Below, piece after piece: positions 44,025 through 55,176 of a stretch of DNA of 64,000 bases. The translations under genes were made by a program, and so were the position numbers. The stretch lies in contig NKYR01000037.1 in assembly GCA_003184365.1 (NCBI GenBank), positions 1-64,000 of the forward strand. Direction: 5' to 3'. Under the pieces are notes generated by a model, which saw only the letters and a program-made list of their open reading frames with translations, was not told the origin of the DNA and ran no database searches. The first letter of the stretch is position 1; the number at the start of each line of letters is the position of its first letter. The DNA comes from Evernia prunastri. Taxonomy: Eukaryota > Ascomycota > Lecanoromycetes > Lecanorales > Parmeliaceae.

Positions 44025-45545
44025 ATGGGCGATGAGTTGGGAGCCTGTCGACAGCCCCACAAGCTTGCTCGGCGTATTTTTGCACTCCTCTCTCGGACAT
44101 TTCATTCGGCCTTATGTGAGTTACACACCATCAGCAGAAATGCTGCAGATTTGCTGTTTAAGATGTATAGAATGATGCTGCAAGCCGTGGGGCCGAAAGT
44201 GGGCGGAAAGCCTGACCGCGACACTGTTGTCTGGGCGTTATTCGCCTTTCTGTTGTTCCTTGTACTCGTGAGCCTCGCCGTGAGGTTCCCAGTCTACTGT
44301 TGTACGGTGTCAAAGTCGCTTTTGTCACGATCAGCTCTTTGTTGATCTGCGCCCTGTCGGTCCTCGTGTGGAGAGATTTTGCGACTGCATCGGCACGTGT
44401 GGCAAGCGCTAGCCTACCGACAACGTCGATAGCTCCGCGGGAATACAGGAGAAATCTTGGAAACTCGATTTTCACAGTCTTATTTACGATGATTTTGTTG
44501 ACCGTGGTTTACTCACGTGCTTGGTATCACGATCTCAAAATAGTTGTCCTCCAGGTGCAGGAAGACATTATGGTACGACGCAGCTGCGGTTCTCTCAAGG
44601 TACTATGCTAAATCGGTGCCGGTAGGATAGTCCACGGTTCCCAGCTGTAGTGTTACTCCAGGATGTCAAACAAAACACTATGGCAAACCTCGTCGATTCG
44701 GCGGCACCCAAATGCTTCTCAGGTCTTTTTGATTCCAGTGCCCCACCATGTGAGACTCTGAGCGCAGAGCAATACCTGAATCAAAGCTCGTGCAATTGCA
44801 ACAACAGCATTTCTTCAAGTCTCGACGGAACCTTCAGCTGGTCGGTTGGAACATTCAAGTACTTTCTTTTCAGGCCACCTATGAATACTATCTCAAAACA
44901 CCCTGGTTACCATATGACACTTCAGGCTTTCTTCAACTGTCAGCGTTATTCAGGCTTTTTTTTTCCGACCATGCGCTAATCCACGTTACAGATAACGCCT
45001 CGGAAGCTCTCGCTTCCGTGACTACGACTCCCAGTCCAGATTTACAGCTTGCGATCTTCGATCCAGGTTCGGGTTTAGAACAAGCTCTGAATAGTAGTTA
45101 CTCGCCTATCAATCTAATCAACACCAACGGCATCAGTTATATCAACCTGGATTTGAACCTGCGCCGGGATAGACATTTAGCTTCAATCTATGACTACGGT
45201 ACGTGAAAGAAACCGAGCATACGAAATGGGTCATGATTTTTGTATTACAGATCCAACCATCTCCACGAGCCCGAACCTCGGTCTTGTATGCGACACCAGT
45301 GCAAACATGAGCAACCTGTGTCACGCATCTTTGGAGTTACAGTTTACGAGTCATGATCGAAAAATCACGGTAGAAAGGCGAGGGATGACTTGGGTAGTAC
45401 GTAATCCAATATCATCATGTTCGCACCACCTTTAAGCTAATCGCGAGCCTTGAAATCGCAGGACGCGGCTGTCTCTGCTGGCGCATATTTTGCCTTCGTG
45501 CAATTCTTGAGCTGGATCGTGTCCGGGCAGGTTTGGGCTACTTGA
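44025..45545 (+). CDS. Multi-pass membrane protein, middle exons unresolved
   Basis: Opens MGDELGACRQPHKLARRIFA. Three hydrophobic segments come early (VVWALFAFLLFLVLVSLAV, VAFVTISSLLICALSVLVW, IFTVLFTMILLTVVYSRAW). A cysteine-containing, glycosylatable domain follows (KCFSGLFDSSAPPC, SSCNCNNSISSS), and a last hydrophobic stretch ends FVQFLSWIVSGQVWAT. Well-supported introns are 44573-44662, 45199-45250 and 45394-45461. Two frame changes, at about 44280-44300 and about 44850-44880, could not be resolved with introns of normal size. They could be frameshifts or unusual splices, so intactness is uncertain. Family not recognised. Confidence 0.55.
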
Positions 45546-46863
45546 TGTGTCTTCCAATGTGCGGGCTGGCGCCGGCAGGACTTAGTTACAGTGGGGCTGA
45601 GCCAGGGATATGAATAGCCTTATGTGCAGGAGTAGATATCGGAGCATTGTATAGTTCCAAAGAGCCAAAGGTCATGAAAACGTCAGGGTTTGATATTCTC
45701 CAAATAAGCCGCAAGGGCAGAACATCCCACAGAAATCGGGTCACTTTTGGCTATTACTAAATTCTTCCCTTCTGCGGGACTAAGTGTTATTACGGATGCG
45801 CATTCCCATAACGATTATGTGGACCGTAGGACCGTACGACCTGATACAAAGTGATTCTAACAGCGCAGCAGTAGATCTTCTTTGGAACATAAGCCATGTA
45901 CTCAGCCTGACACGAACCCCCGCAATTCCTCCACAGCCTCGAATTAGTAGACCTTATCGCACAAGCTAAGTGCCACTCACTGGAACAAACTCAGGGGCTG
46001 TGAATCCTTCGATCCACATAGCCTGAAAGCAGATACAGGCCATCGCAACAGATCCCGCATCGGGAAATCTCTGCCTGATCATCTGATCCCTCTTGACTCT
46101 GCCTCACAACTTTGAAGGCTGCTGCAAAAGGTGCGTCAAGGCTGGCCGTCGTGTTCGTGTGGACCGGTGGAGCTTCAGCTTGTGCAGATCTTAGCCTAAT
46201 CTTTCCGTGAGATGCTCGCGTCGGGCCCACGATGCAGGTACCCCGCGTGGACAATGTCGACAACGGACTGCTCCCCTCACCCCATAAATGGCTGACGACT
46301 CATTTGCATTGCCCGTTTTAGCCTCTCACATATAACCGACATGGGTCTAGACTCTACGATTGAATATCCAAATGTAGTCAGCAAAAAAATCGGGTTATTG
46401 AGCAGGCGTCGAAGGCGTAGCCCGCATGTATATCGACCAATTGACATAGCTAGCGAGCTCACAGAACGGACCACACGCTGTCGCTTTCGCGCTTCCCGTT
46501 GGCTGGAATGGGAGGAAGCGTAGCTGCATTCTCGTAGCCTGAGGTATGGAACGAAGATCCAGGCTCACCGACCTTCCATCAGCTTGCAACCTTGCAGGTC
46601 CTGCGACCGGCGAGACTTCATCTAGCAGTGGTGCCCAGAACGCACTGTTCGACTTTTTGTAAGCCACGTTCGATGATGAGGGATTAAATGACGCTTCGAG
46701 CCAAGGTGCGAAGAGATAAGTATAAGAAGTGCTGGTTCCCCTGCACTGAGAATACCCAGTCGAGACAAAGCATCAATTCTCTTAGACAACATTCTCTCTC
46801 TACAGTCTACTCGAAACTAACATACTCATACCTCGATCGATACGACGATCATAGTATTCCAAT
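45546..46863. other. Intergenic region
   Basis: About 1.3 kb without a supported gene. It contains the promoter of the mannanase-like gene at its right end, with several pyrimidine-rich tracts before the ATG. Confidence 0.5.
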
Positions 46864-47995
46864 ATGTATCTTCAATTATCCTCTACGATCCTGGTACTCA
46901 GCCAGCTCGCCAGCTGCGTGCCTCTCTTGGAAGGCAGAGTAAGAGATCCAATGTCTTCTCCGAACGCTGCGGACGTCTGAAACTGATGATTGCGAAGGAC
47001 ACGTGCAGCACAAATGACTTGAACTTCCCTTCCGGCGGCATGCACGGCTACAATGGTATCCACTGGGGCTTCCTACCCGACGACGGCGCCGGCACTACGA
47101 TGAGCAAAATCAATGGAGATACCGGCAAGAAAGCCAGCACGTAAGTTGTTCCTCTGACTTACGGCATGACCTTAGTCGGAGGCTCACACGGCCAAGTTAC
47201 GGACGCTATTCTCAAATCACTTCCTCGACATCGTACACGGGTTCTCAGCTGCTCAGCGTCAAGAGCGACGTCATCGCATCGGGCGCGGTCTTCGTGCCAG
47301 CCATCATGCCGACGGGACTCACATTCGCGCAAATTACAACGGATATCGCAAACGACATTGCCAACGTGTTGAACCAATTCACATCGCAAGGCGTGGAAGT
47401 ATGGCTTCGCTTCGCACACGAGGTCAACTGCTACGCCAAGGCAGGGTGCGCCCAGTCCGGCGCACTTGTGTATCCTGGAGGCTGTGAGTAGCCGCCCCCA
47501 GTCACCTTATCCCTTTTTCCCACAATGTGCGGCTCTGACCCAGCAACGACAGCGCAAGCGGACTTCGTCGCGGCCTGGCAGAGAGTGCACGCCGCGGTCG
47601 CGAGCAACCCCAAAATCCTCATGTTCTGGTCCCCGAACGTGGACTCGGTGGCCAACCTCAACGGCTGGTTCCCGGGCGCCAACTACGTCGACATCGTCGG
47701 TGTCGACGACTATCCTGGCGCCGGCGCCACCTTCGCCAGCGCTTACGGTGACTTCTACAACGCGTTCGCCAAGGGGTACAACAAGCATTTCTGCATCGGC
47801 GAGACGGGCGTTGCAAACGGCGGTTCCGTCTCGGATAAAGAGGCTTGGGTCAAACAGCTTGCGAACACGGACGTTTCGGCTTATCCTTGTTACGTGTCTA
47901 CGACGTGGTTTGAGTATGACAAAGGGGTGGATTTCCGCATCATCGAGGGCCAGTCTGCTGCCACGATTACGGAGACGCTGTCGAACTTTGCTTGA
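46864..47995 (+). CDS. Secreted GH26-like glycoside hydrolase, probable beta-mannanase (four exons)
   Basis: Exons 46864-46938, 46998-47140, 47197-47483 and 47553-47995, with introns of 59, 56 and 69 bp. The product has 315 residues. Signal peptide MYLQLSSTILVLSQLASCVP. The catalytic domain shows the GH26 layout: GVEVWLRFAHEVN, in which H147-E148 matches the family's acid/base H-E pair; MFWSPN and then YVDIVGVDDYPG; and CIGETG, in which E252 is the likely nucleophile. It ends with DFRIIEGQSAATITETL. It would cleave beta-1,4-mannan or a similar wall polysaccharide outside the cell. Length suits a catalytic domain without a carbohydrate-binding module. The clan-level fold is well supported; the precise specificity is inferred. 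Confidence 0.85.
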
Positions 47996-49003
47996 TTGGT
48001 CTGCTTGGTTCTTCGATGAATTGACATCGTAAATGGTATCCGCGCGGTCGCTCATTTGTCTCGTGCCTTCCATGTCTTTCATGCATGTTCTATTACTATT
48101 GTTCATGATTGCGTTCATGTAGCTAGCCACTCCTTATCCTCATCTGCCATCTTATGGTGTATAGCTGTGCGATTCAACATCGCAGATTGAACATCGTGAG
48201 AGCGGCATTTCGGGTGCCTACTGATTACAACTTATGGTATCGCTGAGATCGTCTCCCATTGAAAATGTCTTTCTAAGATTTCACTTTCTATAGAGATGCC
48301 TGGATAGTAGCACAAAGTTCCGCGGTTTAGCCCCCATTGTGGTAGTGATCGGATCCCCTTGGTGCTGTTGCGAAGTTGCCTTGAACATTCCCAACTTGAT
48401 GATGCGATAATCAAGTTGTCAATACTGACTCGCGACTCCGCTGCTAAGCACTCAGCTTCAAGAGGTACTGTCCCCACATTCATGACATTTTCAGATCTCG
48501 TCGGCGTTACTTGCGGTCATTTACCCTCCACCAAGTGATACAGACTAATATAGCAGATACAATTGTAATGGCAACCACTAGTTTGAGGAATAATTCCTAA
48601 AGAGAGAAAGAGAGAGAGAGAGAGAGAGAGTGATACCCAAAGCACCCACAATGGCGGTGGAGAAGCGTTTGATCCACGCCCTTGACGTTTCATTCATATA
48701 TTCTTCTCTTACCTTCCGAGCCGGGATGGAACGCAACGAATCCGCATCTATATCAACACATATTCCTCGTCGCTTCGCCACCATGGCACTGTACCGGTCA
48801 CAATTCCCTGTAAGCGGTATCTTTTGATGGGCTTAGACGTCGTAAGATGGGCTCCGGCTGCAGTGCAGACTCCTTTCTCAATGCACAGATTGCTGTCTGG
48901 CTTGGTTCCATTGCCGAAATTAGGTGGCAGTGAGTCCTCATGATGCTGTTCTAGCTTTGCTACGCTTGATACTTAGCATTGTGGCTACAGTCTCGATACC
49001 AAG
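47996..49003. other. Intergenic region with GA microsatellite
   Basis: No gene was supported. It contains the purine run listed at 48601-48631. Confidence 0.5.
48601..48631. repeat. GA microsatellite
   Basis: AGAGAGAAAGAGAGAGAGAG and further GA repeats. Confidence 0.85.
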
Positions 49004-49510
49004 TTAGAATAAGTGTACACCTGAAAAGGTAAGAAACTCCTCAACACATCTTTCGCTCGGGCCAAGAAGAGGGGACGTCGGACTGAAGTACAGAAGGCGA
49101 ATACTCTTCGTAAGGATGAGACCGCCCGCCCGGTTGTGGAAAAGCCAGTCAATGAGCTCGGAAATAGTGGCATTGTTTGTCTGCATCATGACCCCTGCCG
49201 AGATTCCGACCCATGCATAGTCGCCCACGGCGAGTCACTGTCCACTGATGGGCGCATGGGTAACATAGAGGGAAGCTTGCTCATCGTTCACCGTGTCGGT
49301 GTCATCGATCGCAAAGAACACGACCGGCTGTACAGCGCAGACGGGGACTTTGATTTCGTTGTTGATAATCAAAGAGTCCAAGTGGCTCGTGATATGTCCC
49401 CCTCCCAGAGCTTTTGAAGGTGGATCGAAGGACGAGCAACTCTTTTCTGGTTGCAGACTGGTCGTAAAGATATGAGAATATTTCTTCAGGCGCGTGAAGA
49501 TGCCCCGGGT
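49004..49510 (-). CDS. Unrecognised coding-like segment, possibly two exons or broken
   Basis: Reading down from about 49510, the frame gives RGIFTRLKKYSHIFTTSLQ, then SHLDSLIINNEIKVPV and VVFFAIDDTDTVNDEQASLY, reaching a TGA at 49237-49235. In the same frame it continues VGDYAWVGISAGVMMQTNN and IDWLFHNRAGGLILTKS to a stop at 49004. The stop falls in a CAGTGACT context that could be a splice donor, but the best acceptor shifts the frame. Codon use is protein-like. There is no family match and no clear start, so it may be a remnant. Confidence 0.3.
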
Positions 49511-49841
49511 ACCTGGACGCTATGGATGCAGTCGGAGAAAAGGATCCTGTGTTTTTGGCTCGTTGCTGGATATGTGTCCCTAGATCCTCTTGGCGTTAGG
49601 GTGAGTTAGACTGACTCTTTTTTGAACTTCAAGGTTTACAATACGATGAGACTCAACCTTTGCACGAGGTCAAAAGATGCCTCCTGGGTTTTCCTCGTAG
49701 GAACATATTTAATCTGACGCGCTAATAGCAGAATGCCGAATGTTAGAGAAGGGGTACGAGTACATTTTACCGTGCCTGCGAAATGAATACCTAATCCCCA
49801 ATGGTCTAGTTTCGTACTCCTAGTGCTCAATATATTCGCAA

Positions 49842-50654
49842 TCACCGAACGCCGCTGCTCGAGTTGAAAAATGATGCAGACAAGCCAGTCAAAGCACCTC
49901 GCGTAGGCTCTCCCTGCGGAACACGTTGATTCTCGAGAGAATCCGTAGCCCACAGAAAGACACCCACCGCTTCCCTTCCACCTAAGGAACCATGAGCTTT
50001 CATGCTTGCTACTTCAAAAGTATTCTTTGGCAAGAACAGAGATAGATAAGGCTGGACAGATAGCTCACCTTCAGCAGCCCACCCTGGCATCCCGTTTCGC
50101 AACAAGCACGTGGCCTCAATCTTCTGCGCCGCCTGCCACAGCTCATAATAAGACGTCACGTCTCGTGAAGCGAAGGGTCCTTCCACGCCGCCCGGGAGCT
50201 CGCCGTTGGAGAAGAAATTCAGCATTACGATGGCGAGGGTGCAAGATCCTTTCGGCCCAGCTTAGCTCTGATAGGCGTAGATTAGGGTAATATGGGAGGC
50301 GATTCGGAGATTTTGGGAGAACTCACCCACAGTGTACTTCCTGGGTGTACGCATAGCAGGTAGTGAACGCGCCGGAGCCTTTGCAGAAAGGAACTCAAAA
50401 TCGATGTCGGAGAAGGTTTTGACTTCTTCGTTGTACAATTGTTGCACTGCGCCGATGCAGTCTGCTGAGGTGGAACCTGTGCCTATCCAATTAGAATTAT
50501 CGGTGCATTGATTGCTGTTTGGTGCCGAGGCTATTGATAGGTTGCCGTGTGGTATAGCTAAAACAGCGCTCGATGCGATGTTCAGGAATGCGAAAAAGAT
50601 GATGAGAAGACCGGAGACACGGTTGCATAGTATGTGAAGATACGCTGGAGCCAT
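49842..50654 (-). CDS. Secreted hypothetical protein (three exons)
   Basis: Exons 50654-50327, 50248-50069 and 49981-49842. The introns are 78 bp (GTGAGT...GAAAG) and 87 bp (GTGAGC...CTTAG). The product has 215 residues. The ATG chosen gives MAPAYLHILCNRVSGLLIIF and continues FAFLNIASSAVLA, a signal peptide. The frame stays open upstream but without secretory character. The mature part has cysteines in NQCTDNS, SADCIGAVQQLY, GSCTLAIVMLNFF and EATCLLRNG. The joined segments PRKYTVGSCTLAIVMLNFF and AAEGGREAVGVFLWA read smoothly across both introns. I do not recognise the family. Probably an extracellular disulfide-bonded protein. Confidence 0.72.
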
Positions 50655-51110
50655 TGCATTGTTGACGGAGATCGTCAGGTCAGCCTTTCCAAAACTACGA
50701 AGAGACTGTTTGCTCTTAATACCTCGATTGCGGCTAGATGTGGAGGTTTTGTCACGAGTCGAAATACAAGCGCTGACGCCAAGGGAGAAAATGGAGCAAT
50801 TATTAGCCGCAGAAGACCTTAACCATGCCACGCAAGCTTGTCGGGAAGACTATCATCGGCAATCGTGGGGAATAGTGCATTTTCTGTGGGGTTTGGCTTC
50901 AAACAGGTACCAGGAAAAGACGCATTTGCCTGTTATGACGTGCTTACAACGTTCCTCTGAAACATGAAAAATATCGATCGACTAATAAGAACGGATCATT
51001 AAAAACAGCACGCACGTCTAGCAACACTAGTGAAAGGTTCAGCCATCAGTGCTCTGTAGATTTAAGGCAAGACTGAATCAATCTGACAACCGTGTCGCGC
51101 CTAGGCGGAA
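50655..51110. other. Intergenic region
   Basis: Contains the promoter of the secreted protein and the 3' region of the NmrA-like gene. No gene was seen. Confidence 0.5.
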
Positions 51111-52203
51111 CTACTCGAGACCTTCGAAGGCCTTGGCCTTGGCGAAGAATGCCTTCAGCGTTGTAGGCTTTTCGTCCAAGATCTGAAAGAGAGACTGTCA
51201 GTTAATGCGGAAGCACAAAGCGCTGGAAGGCCAGGCGCTGAGGAAAAGGGAATGACAAGTTCACCTCATGACTCTCAGCAAGACCAGCTTTCCCATAATA
51301 TCCGTAATCATTCATGAAAGACATGTTTTCATAAAGCTCCTGCTGAGCTTTCTCTGGCATACCAGCCTTAGCTAAGGAGCCCTTGTAGTCGTCCTCGGAT
51401 ATCTGGACAAATTTCGCGCTTTCACCAGCCTTTGGGTACAACTCTTTGAAAATGGCTATAGCATCCGAGGGAGTGCTATAATCGGTCGCAGCCAGGACTC
51501 TCTTCCCCAGTACCTTGTCGCGATGTGTAAGGATCCCTTTGACAAATTTCCCAGTGTCGCCACCAGCATCGAAGAATGGGATTGGGGTGTCGGCAGGCAT
51601 AGGTAATGTTATGGTCCAGTCGTTCGACGGTGGGACTTGACGGAAAGAACCACCGGGAAAATTGGACATAAAGAAGCCTGGCATGAAGAAAGTAGCCGGA
51701 ATGTCAATGTCGCGGATGTACTGCTCCACAGCTGCTTTAGAATCGAAATGCTCCACGTTGGGAAATTTGCCGCCTGTCAGCTTCGTGACATCGTAGAGCG
51801 ATGACCATATGAGATGTTGCACGCCGCATTCCTTACTCACGCTATGTTAGTAGCAAAGTTGATTGTGATGAGACGAATGGCCTAACCTTTGCGAGGTCAG
51901 CGATATTCCGGCCCTGTTTTTTCTCAAGCTCTGCATCCATCTTTTCCCAGTAGTTGGCCATGGCAAAGACGGCATAAGCTCCCTGAAGAGCGGATTTTAT
52001 CTGGTCTTTCGAATTGATGTCCGCCGCGATGCATTGAACACCCTTGACCGCCAAGGCCTGCGCATTGGGCTTTGATGGGTCACGTGTAATACCGCGAAGC
52101 TGAATTCGCTGGCTGTTCTGGGGTCGCTCAATATGGAATTTATGACAGAACCACCTTGGTTGCCGGTGGCACCAAAGACGACGAGGATTTTCTTTTCGGC
52201 CAT
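51111..52203 (-). CDS. NmrA-like NAD(P)-binding protein with one frameshift (three exons)
   Basis: Exons 52203-51887, 51831-51265 and 51182-51111. The introns are 55 bp (GTTAGG, TACTAAC branch, AAG) and 82 bp (GTGAAC...TTCAG). It opens MAEKKILVVFGATGNQGGSV, the GxxGNQG Rossmann motif of NmrA/HSCARG proteins. QGAYAVFAMANYWEKMD and IWSSLYDVTKLTGGKFPNVE follow, then PATFFMPGFFMSNFP, and it ends LKAFFAKAKAFEGLE. After TASEF the reading frame must shift one base, near 52100, to continue with LRGITRDPSKPNAQALAVKG. With one added base the product would be about 318 residues, normal for the family. Such proteins act as redox sensors or reductases. The single lesion could be real or a sequencing error. 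Confidence 0.8.
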
Positions 52204-53041
52204 GATAGAGACTCTCTTGCCAAGTTCACGATAGAAGGGGCCACCCTCTCATCTTTATACGCCAGAGCAGTAGGCTTGCGGGGTACTGCTCTAGAGTACC
52301 CGCTGGCTGCATCTCGGTCTTTTTCTCGGTCTCGCACTCTTGTTTTGTGGAGAGAGGTCAAAAGCTTCATGCATGAAGCTTGCCGAGATCTTACCAATCG
52401 ACAATCTACCTCCATCTAAGTATTCGTAACCTACACGTTGTCATTGCATTGCTAAGAAAGGTAGGTAGGCTGAATAGCTGCTGAGCAAATGCTGAATAAT
52501 GGAGCAAGTCGCAGAAAATCCGAGCGCCGAAGTGCCCAGGAGCTAATTCTCATTTGGTTAGACAGTAGAGTACGGAGTACGGAGGTCGGCAGCAACAATC
52601 GCGGACAGAGCTGATATCAGCCCTACTTTAGGTACCGGACAGCCGGACTAGTGACCTTGACATTAGTACTGTACTCAAAACCCGTTTTCATAACCGTGAA
52701 CACGAAGGAGAACTCATACCTCAACTCATACCTCATACCCAAATTCGATCGCGCTGGATCAGGTCGCATCATATGTTCTGATTCCGAGTCTCGAAGTCTC
52801 GACCCTTACGCGGCTATGAGTTTTCATACTAGGTTCATTGCATGTCTCTCACGTCCGATGCGACATTGCAAACCAAATCTCCCGCAGATCGCAAGTCGCA
52901 AAGAGACATTTTTAACATACGATACGCATTGAATCCGAATACTACTATTCGATCAAATGCTCTGATATCTCGAATCCTTCTCCACAAACGAAGCATTCCG
53001 TTAACTTTTCAGCTACCTACCCCATTGATTCCCCCTATATC
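52204..53041. other. Shared upstream region of two divergent genes
   Basis: About 0.8 kb between the NmrA-like gene and the plus-strand secreted protein gene. No gene or repeat was seen. Confidence 0.5.
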
Positions 53042-53581
53042 ATGTACCATTCCAGTACGATTACCCCTTTCATCCTATTTCTCCTGCCGCTCTTCCCCAC
53101 CTTGACCCCACACGCACTAGCGGCACCTCCCCCACACTTGAACATAACCTCCTCCCTCCTCCTACCGAACCTCAACGCCTCCGCCACCACTCTCTCTTCC
53201 AACCCGCCCACAATCGCCATCCAAATCGACCCGACGCACAACATCTACTTCTCGGAATACAACACCCTGCCCTCGCCCCCGCAGGCCAATTTTCTCGCCG
53301 CCATCATCGCCATGCAGACGGCCATTATTACAGACTACTTCGAGCGAAGGCAGGAATACATGCCCCTGGGCAGTCTCGACCTCGACGCTTTCGGCGTGCA
53401 TATCTACCTCGATAGCGCGAGTGGAAGGCTGACGACCGCTTTGGCCCATAGGGCGTTGGGCGAGTTGGGGGACTTTTTGATCGAGCGTGGGGTTTCGACG
53501 GCGAGGTGGGATTTGGTGGAAATTCAGGGCGCGAGGGCGGTGAGGGAGATTGGGGTGGGGTGGATTGTGAAGGAGTATTGA
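53042..53581 (+). CDS. Secreted hypothetical protein
   Basis: Intact 179-residue frame with a signal peptide (MYHSSTITPFILFLLPLFPT, then LTPHALAA). The mature part has Asn-glycosylation sites (HLNITSS, LNASATT) and a folded region: FLAAIIAMQTAIITDYFERR, LDAFGVHIYLDSASGRLTT, LIERGVSTARWDLVEIQ. The STARWD motif near the C-terminus resembles the PTARWD end of the protein at 38453, which hints at a shared family but is weak evidence. No cysteines of note, no known domain, and no intron needed. Confidence 0.68.
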   Translation: MYHSSTITPFILFLLPLFPTLTPHALAAPPPHLNITSSLLLPNLNASATTLSSNPPTIAIQIDPTHNIYFSEYNTLPSPPQANFLAAIIAMQTAIITDYFERRQEYMPLGSLDLDAFGVHIYLDSASGRLTTALAHRALGELGDFLIERGVSTARWDLVEIQGARAVREIGVGWIVKEY

Positions 53582-54114
53582 GGAGCGGATGGGATTTTGA
53601 ATCTTTCATTCGTTTCTTTCTTTACCACATCCAATTCTTCCATTGGGTTATTCTTTTCCTCTTGGGGAGGGTAAAAGGGGACTTGCATCCATCCTGACCT
53701 GCGTTAGATCGATAGAAAAGCTGTGTTCACCTGTATGTAATAAAACGATGTTCACGATAGAAGTAACTACCTGGAAGTGAGTATGAGATACAGGCTTCAT
53801 TGGATGTATTTATGAATTCGGCGTCAAGACTTGTAATTTTTTGGCGGGATGGATTTGGGGTACTAACGAAGCTCTGTGCATGTACATATGGACGGGTGAG
53901 GTAAAGATGTTCAGGATAGCCTTGGAAGAGATGGGGGTTGGTAAAACACTCACAATTCTTCAACATACACAGATGATACGTCGCAAAGATTGCGCCATTC
54001 CCTATATATCATATACGATCCACTAATCTGCAGTCCTGCTGTGATATTCAACTTGATTTTCCGTGGAGACTGACCCGAAGTGAGTATAATACTAAGTCTT
54101 CTCGGTCCTCTACT
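53582..54114. other. Intergenic region between convergent genes
   Basis: 3' regions of the secreted protein and the SDR gene. Nothing further was seen. Confidence 0.5.
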
Positions 54115-55176
54115 CTACCTCCACTCCACCCCAGCATCCGCCTCCCATCTCACCCAGAATCTTTCTAACAGATCATCACTCATCATATCAGCATTCGACA
54201 CCCTCCGAGTCATCCGGTCCCAATACCCCCCTCCCATACCCTCCCCAATAACAGCCTCGTCATCAGTGCTCGCAAGCCACAAACCCGTCGCCGCACCTTG
54301 ACTCGCGTCCAGCCCAATCCACGTGTACGTCTTCTTCAAGAACCAGAATACCGGATCAGCCAAAAAGCTCCCCTCGGCCATTTGCGCCAGAATCGGCGTG
54401 TGTACAAACCCGGGCTGGAACGCGTGCGCGAGCATGCGATCCGACGTACCCGCCTCGGCGGCTTTGCGGTCGAAGCGGCTCTGGAGGAGTTTGGCGAAGG
54501 CGACTTGCATTGCTTTTGTTTGGTTGTAGAGAGCGGAATCTAGGATGGGCTTACCCGCTCTGAAAACGGGGGCGGGGACGTGGTAGCCATGTTCGACGCG
54601 CTGTTTTATGCTACGGAGGGAGAACGTCGGGGAGAAGAAGCCGCCGTATTGGCCGGCACTTGAGGTGAATATGATGCGGGCGTTTGTGGAGAGATGGGGT
54701 TCGAGAAGATGGGTGAGTAAGTAGGAGCCGAGGAAGTTGGCAGCATAAATTGTGGGGAAACCGTCTGTGGTATATTCTTGCCCATGTGCGATGCCCCCGT
54801 TGTGGAAGAGGAGATCGATCTTTTTGTTATTCAGTGACTCCCATTTTTTTGCGCATGCGCGGACCGAAGAGAGAGATGACAGGTCTAGGAGCAATGACTG
54901 AATGCGTCCCTTTGACGAAGGAACTTCGGATGTTATGTGCGATACCGCAACGTCCGCTTTGGAAACATTTCGGCAGGCCAAGTAGACAGTGGCACCTTGT
55001 CTGGCCAGGTCAAGCGCGATCTCTAACCCGATGCCGCTGTTGCCGCCGGTTACGATAGCGATTATACCGGTGAGGTCTACGCGTGGTGACTCTAGGTTGG
55101 GAAAGAGGCGGCACAAGGGTAGAGAGACTAATCCGAGGAACAGATCTCGACCATAGTATAATTTGGAGGCAGGCAT
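54115..55176 (-). CDS. Short-chain dehydrogenase/reductase
   Basis: Intact 353-residue frame without introns. A hydrophobic N-terminus (LFLGLVSLPLCRLFP) may anchor it to a membrane. The Rossmann fold has TGGNSGIGLEIA (TGxxxGIG cofactor motif, about residue 44), LACRNVSKA, LDLSS, and FHNGGIAHG in place of the usual NNAG. The catalytic Ser lies in IIFTSSAGQYGG and the Tyr/Lys pair in ALYNQTKAMQ (YxxxK). The C-terminal third matches WW-domain oxidoreductase/retinol dehydrogenase-like SDRs (FQPGFVHTPIL, ASQGAATGLWLAS). It would oxidise or reduce a hydrophobic alcohol or ketone with NAD(P)H. The substrate is unknown, and it is not embedded in a recognisable biosynthetic cluster. Confidence 0.9.
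   Translation of the reverse strand: MPASKLYYGRDLFLGLVSLPLCRLFPNLESPRVDLTGIIAIVTGGNSGIGLEIALDLARQGATVYLACRNVSKADVAVSHITSEVPSSKGRIQSLLLDLSSLSSVRACAKKWESLNNKKIDLLFHNGGIAHGQEYTTDGFPTIYAANFLGSYLLTHLLEPHLSTNARIIFTSSAGQYGGFFSPTFSLRSIKQRVEHGYHVPAPVFRAGKPILDSALYNQTKAMQVAFAKLLQSRFDRKAAEAGTSDRMLAHAFQPGFVHTPILAQMAEGSFLADPVFWFLKKTYTWIGLDASQGAATGLWLASTDDEAVIGEGMGGGYWDRMTRRVSNADMMSDDLLERFWVRWEADAGVEWR

Noticed and set aside
46395..46667. Minus-strand frame upstream of the mannanase-like gene
   Set aside because: No protein-like pattern; lies in the likely promoter region.
51111..55176. Biosynthetic gene cluster suggested by nearby NmrA-like and SDR genes
   Set aside because: No polyketide synthase, NRPS, terpene synthase, P450, transporter or pathway regulator lies in the window.
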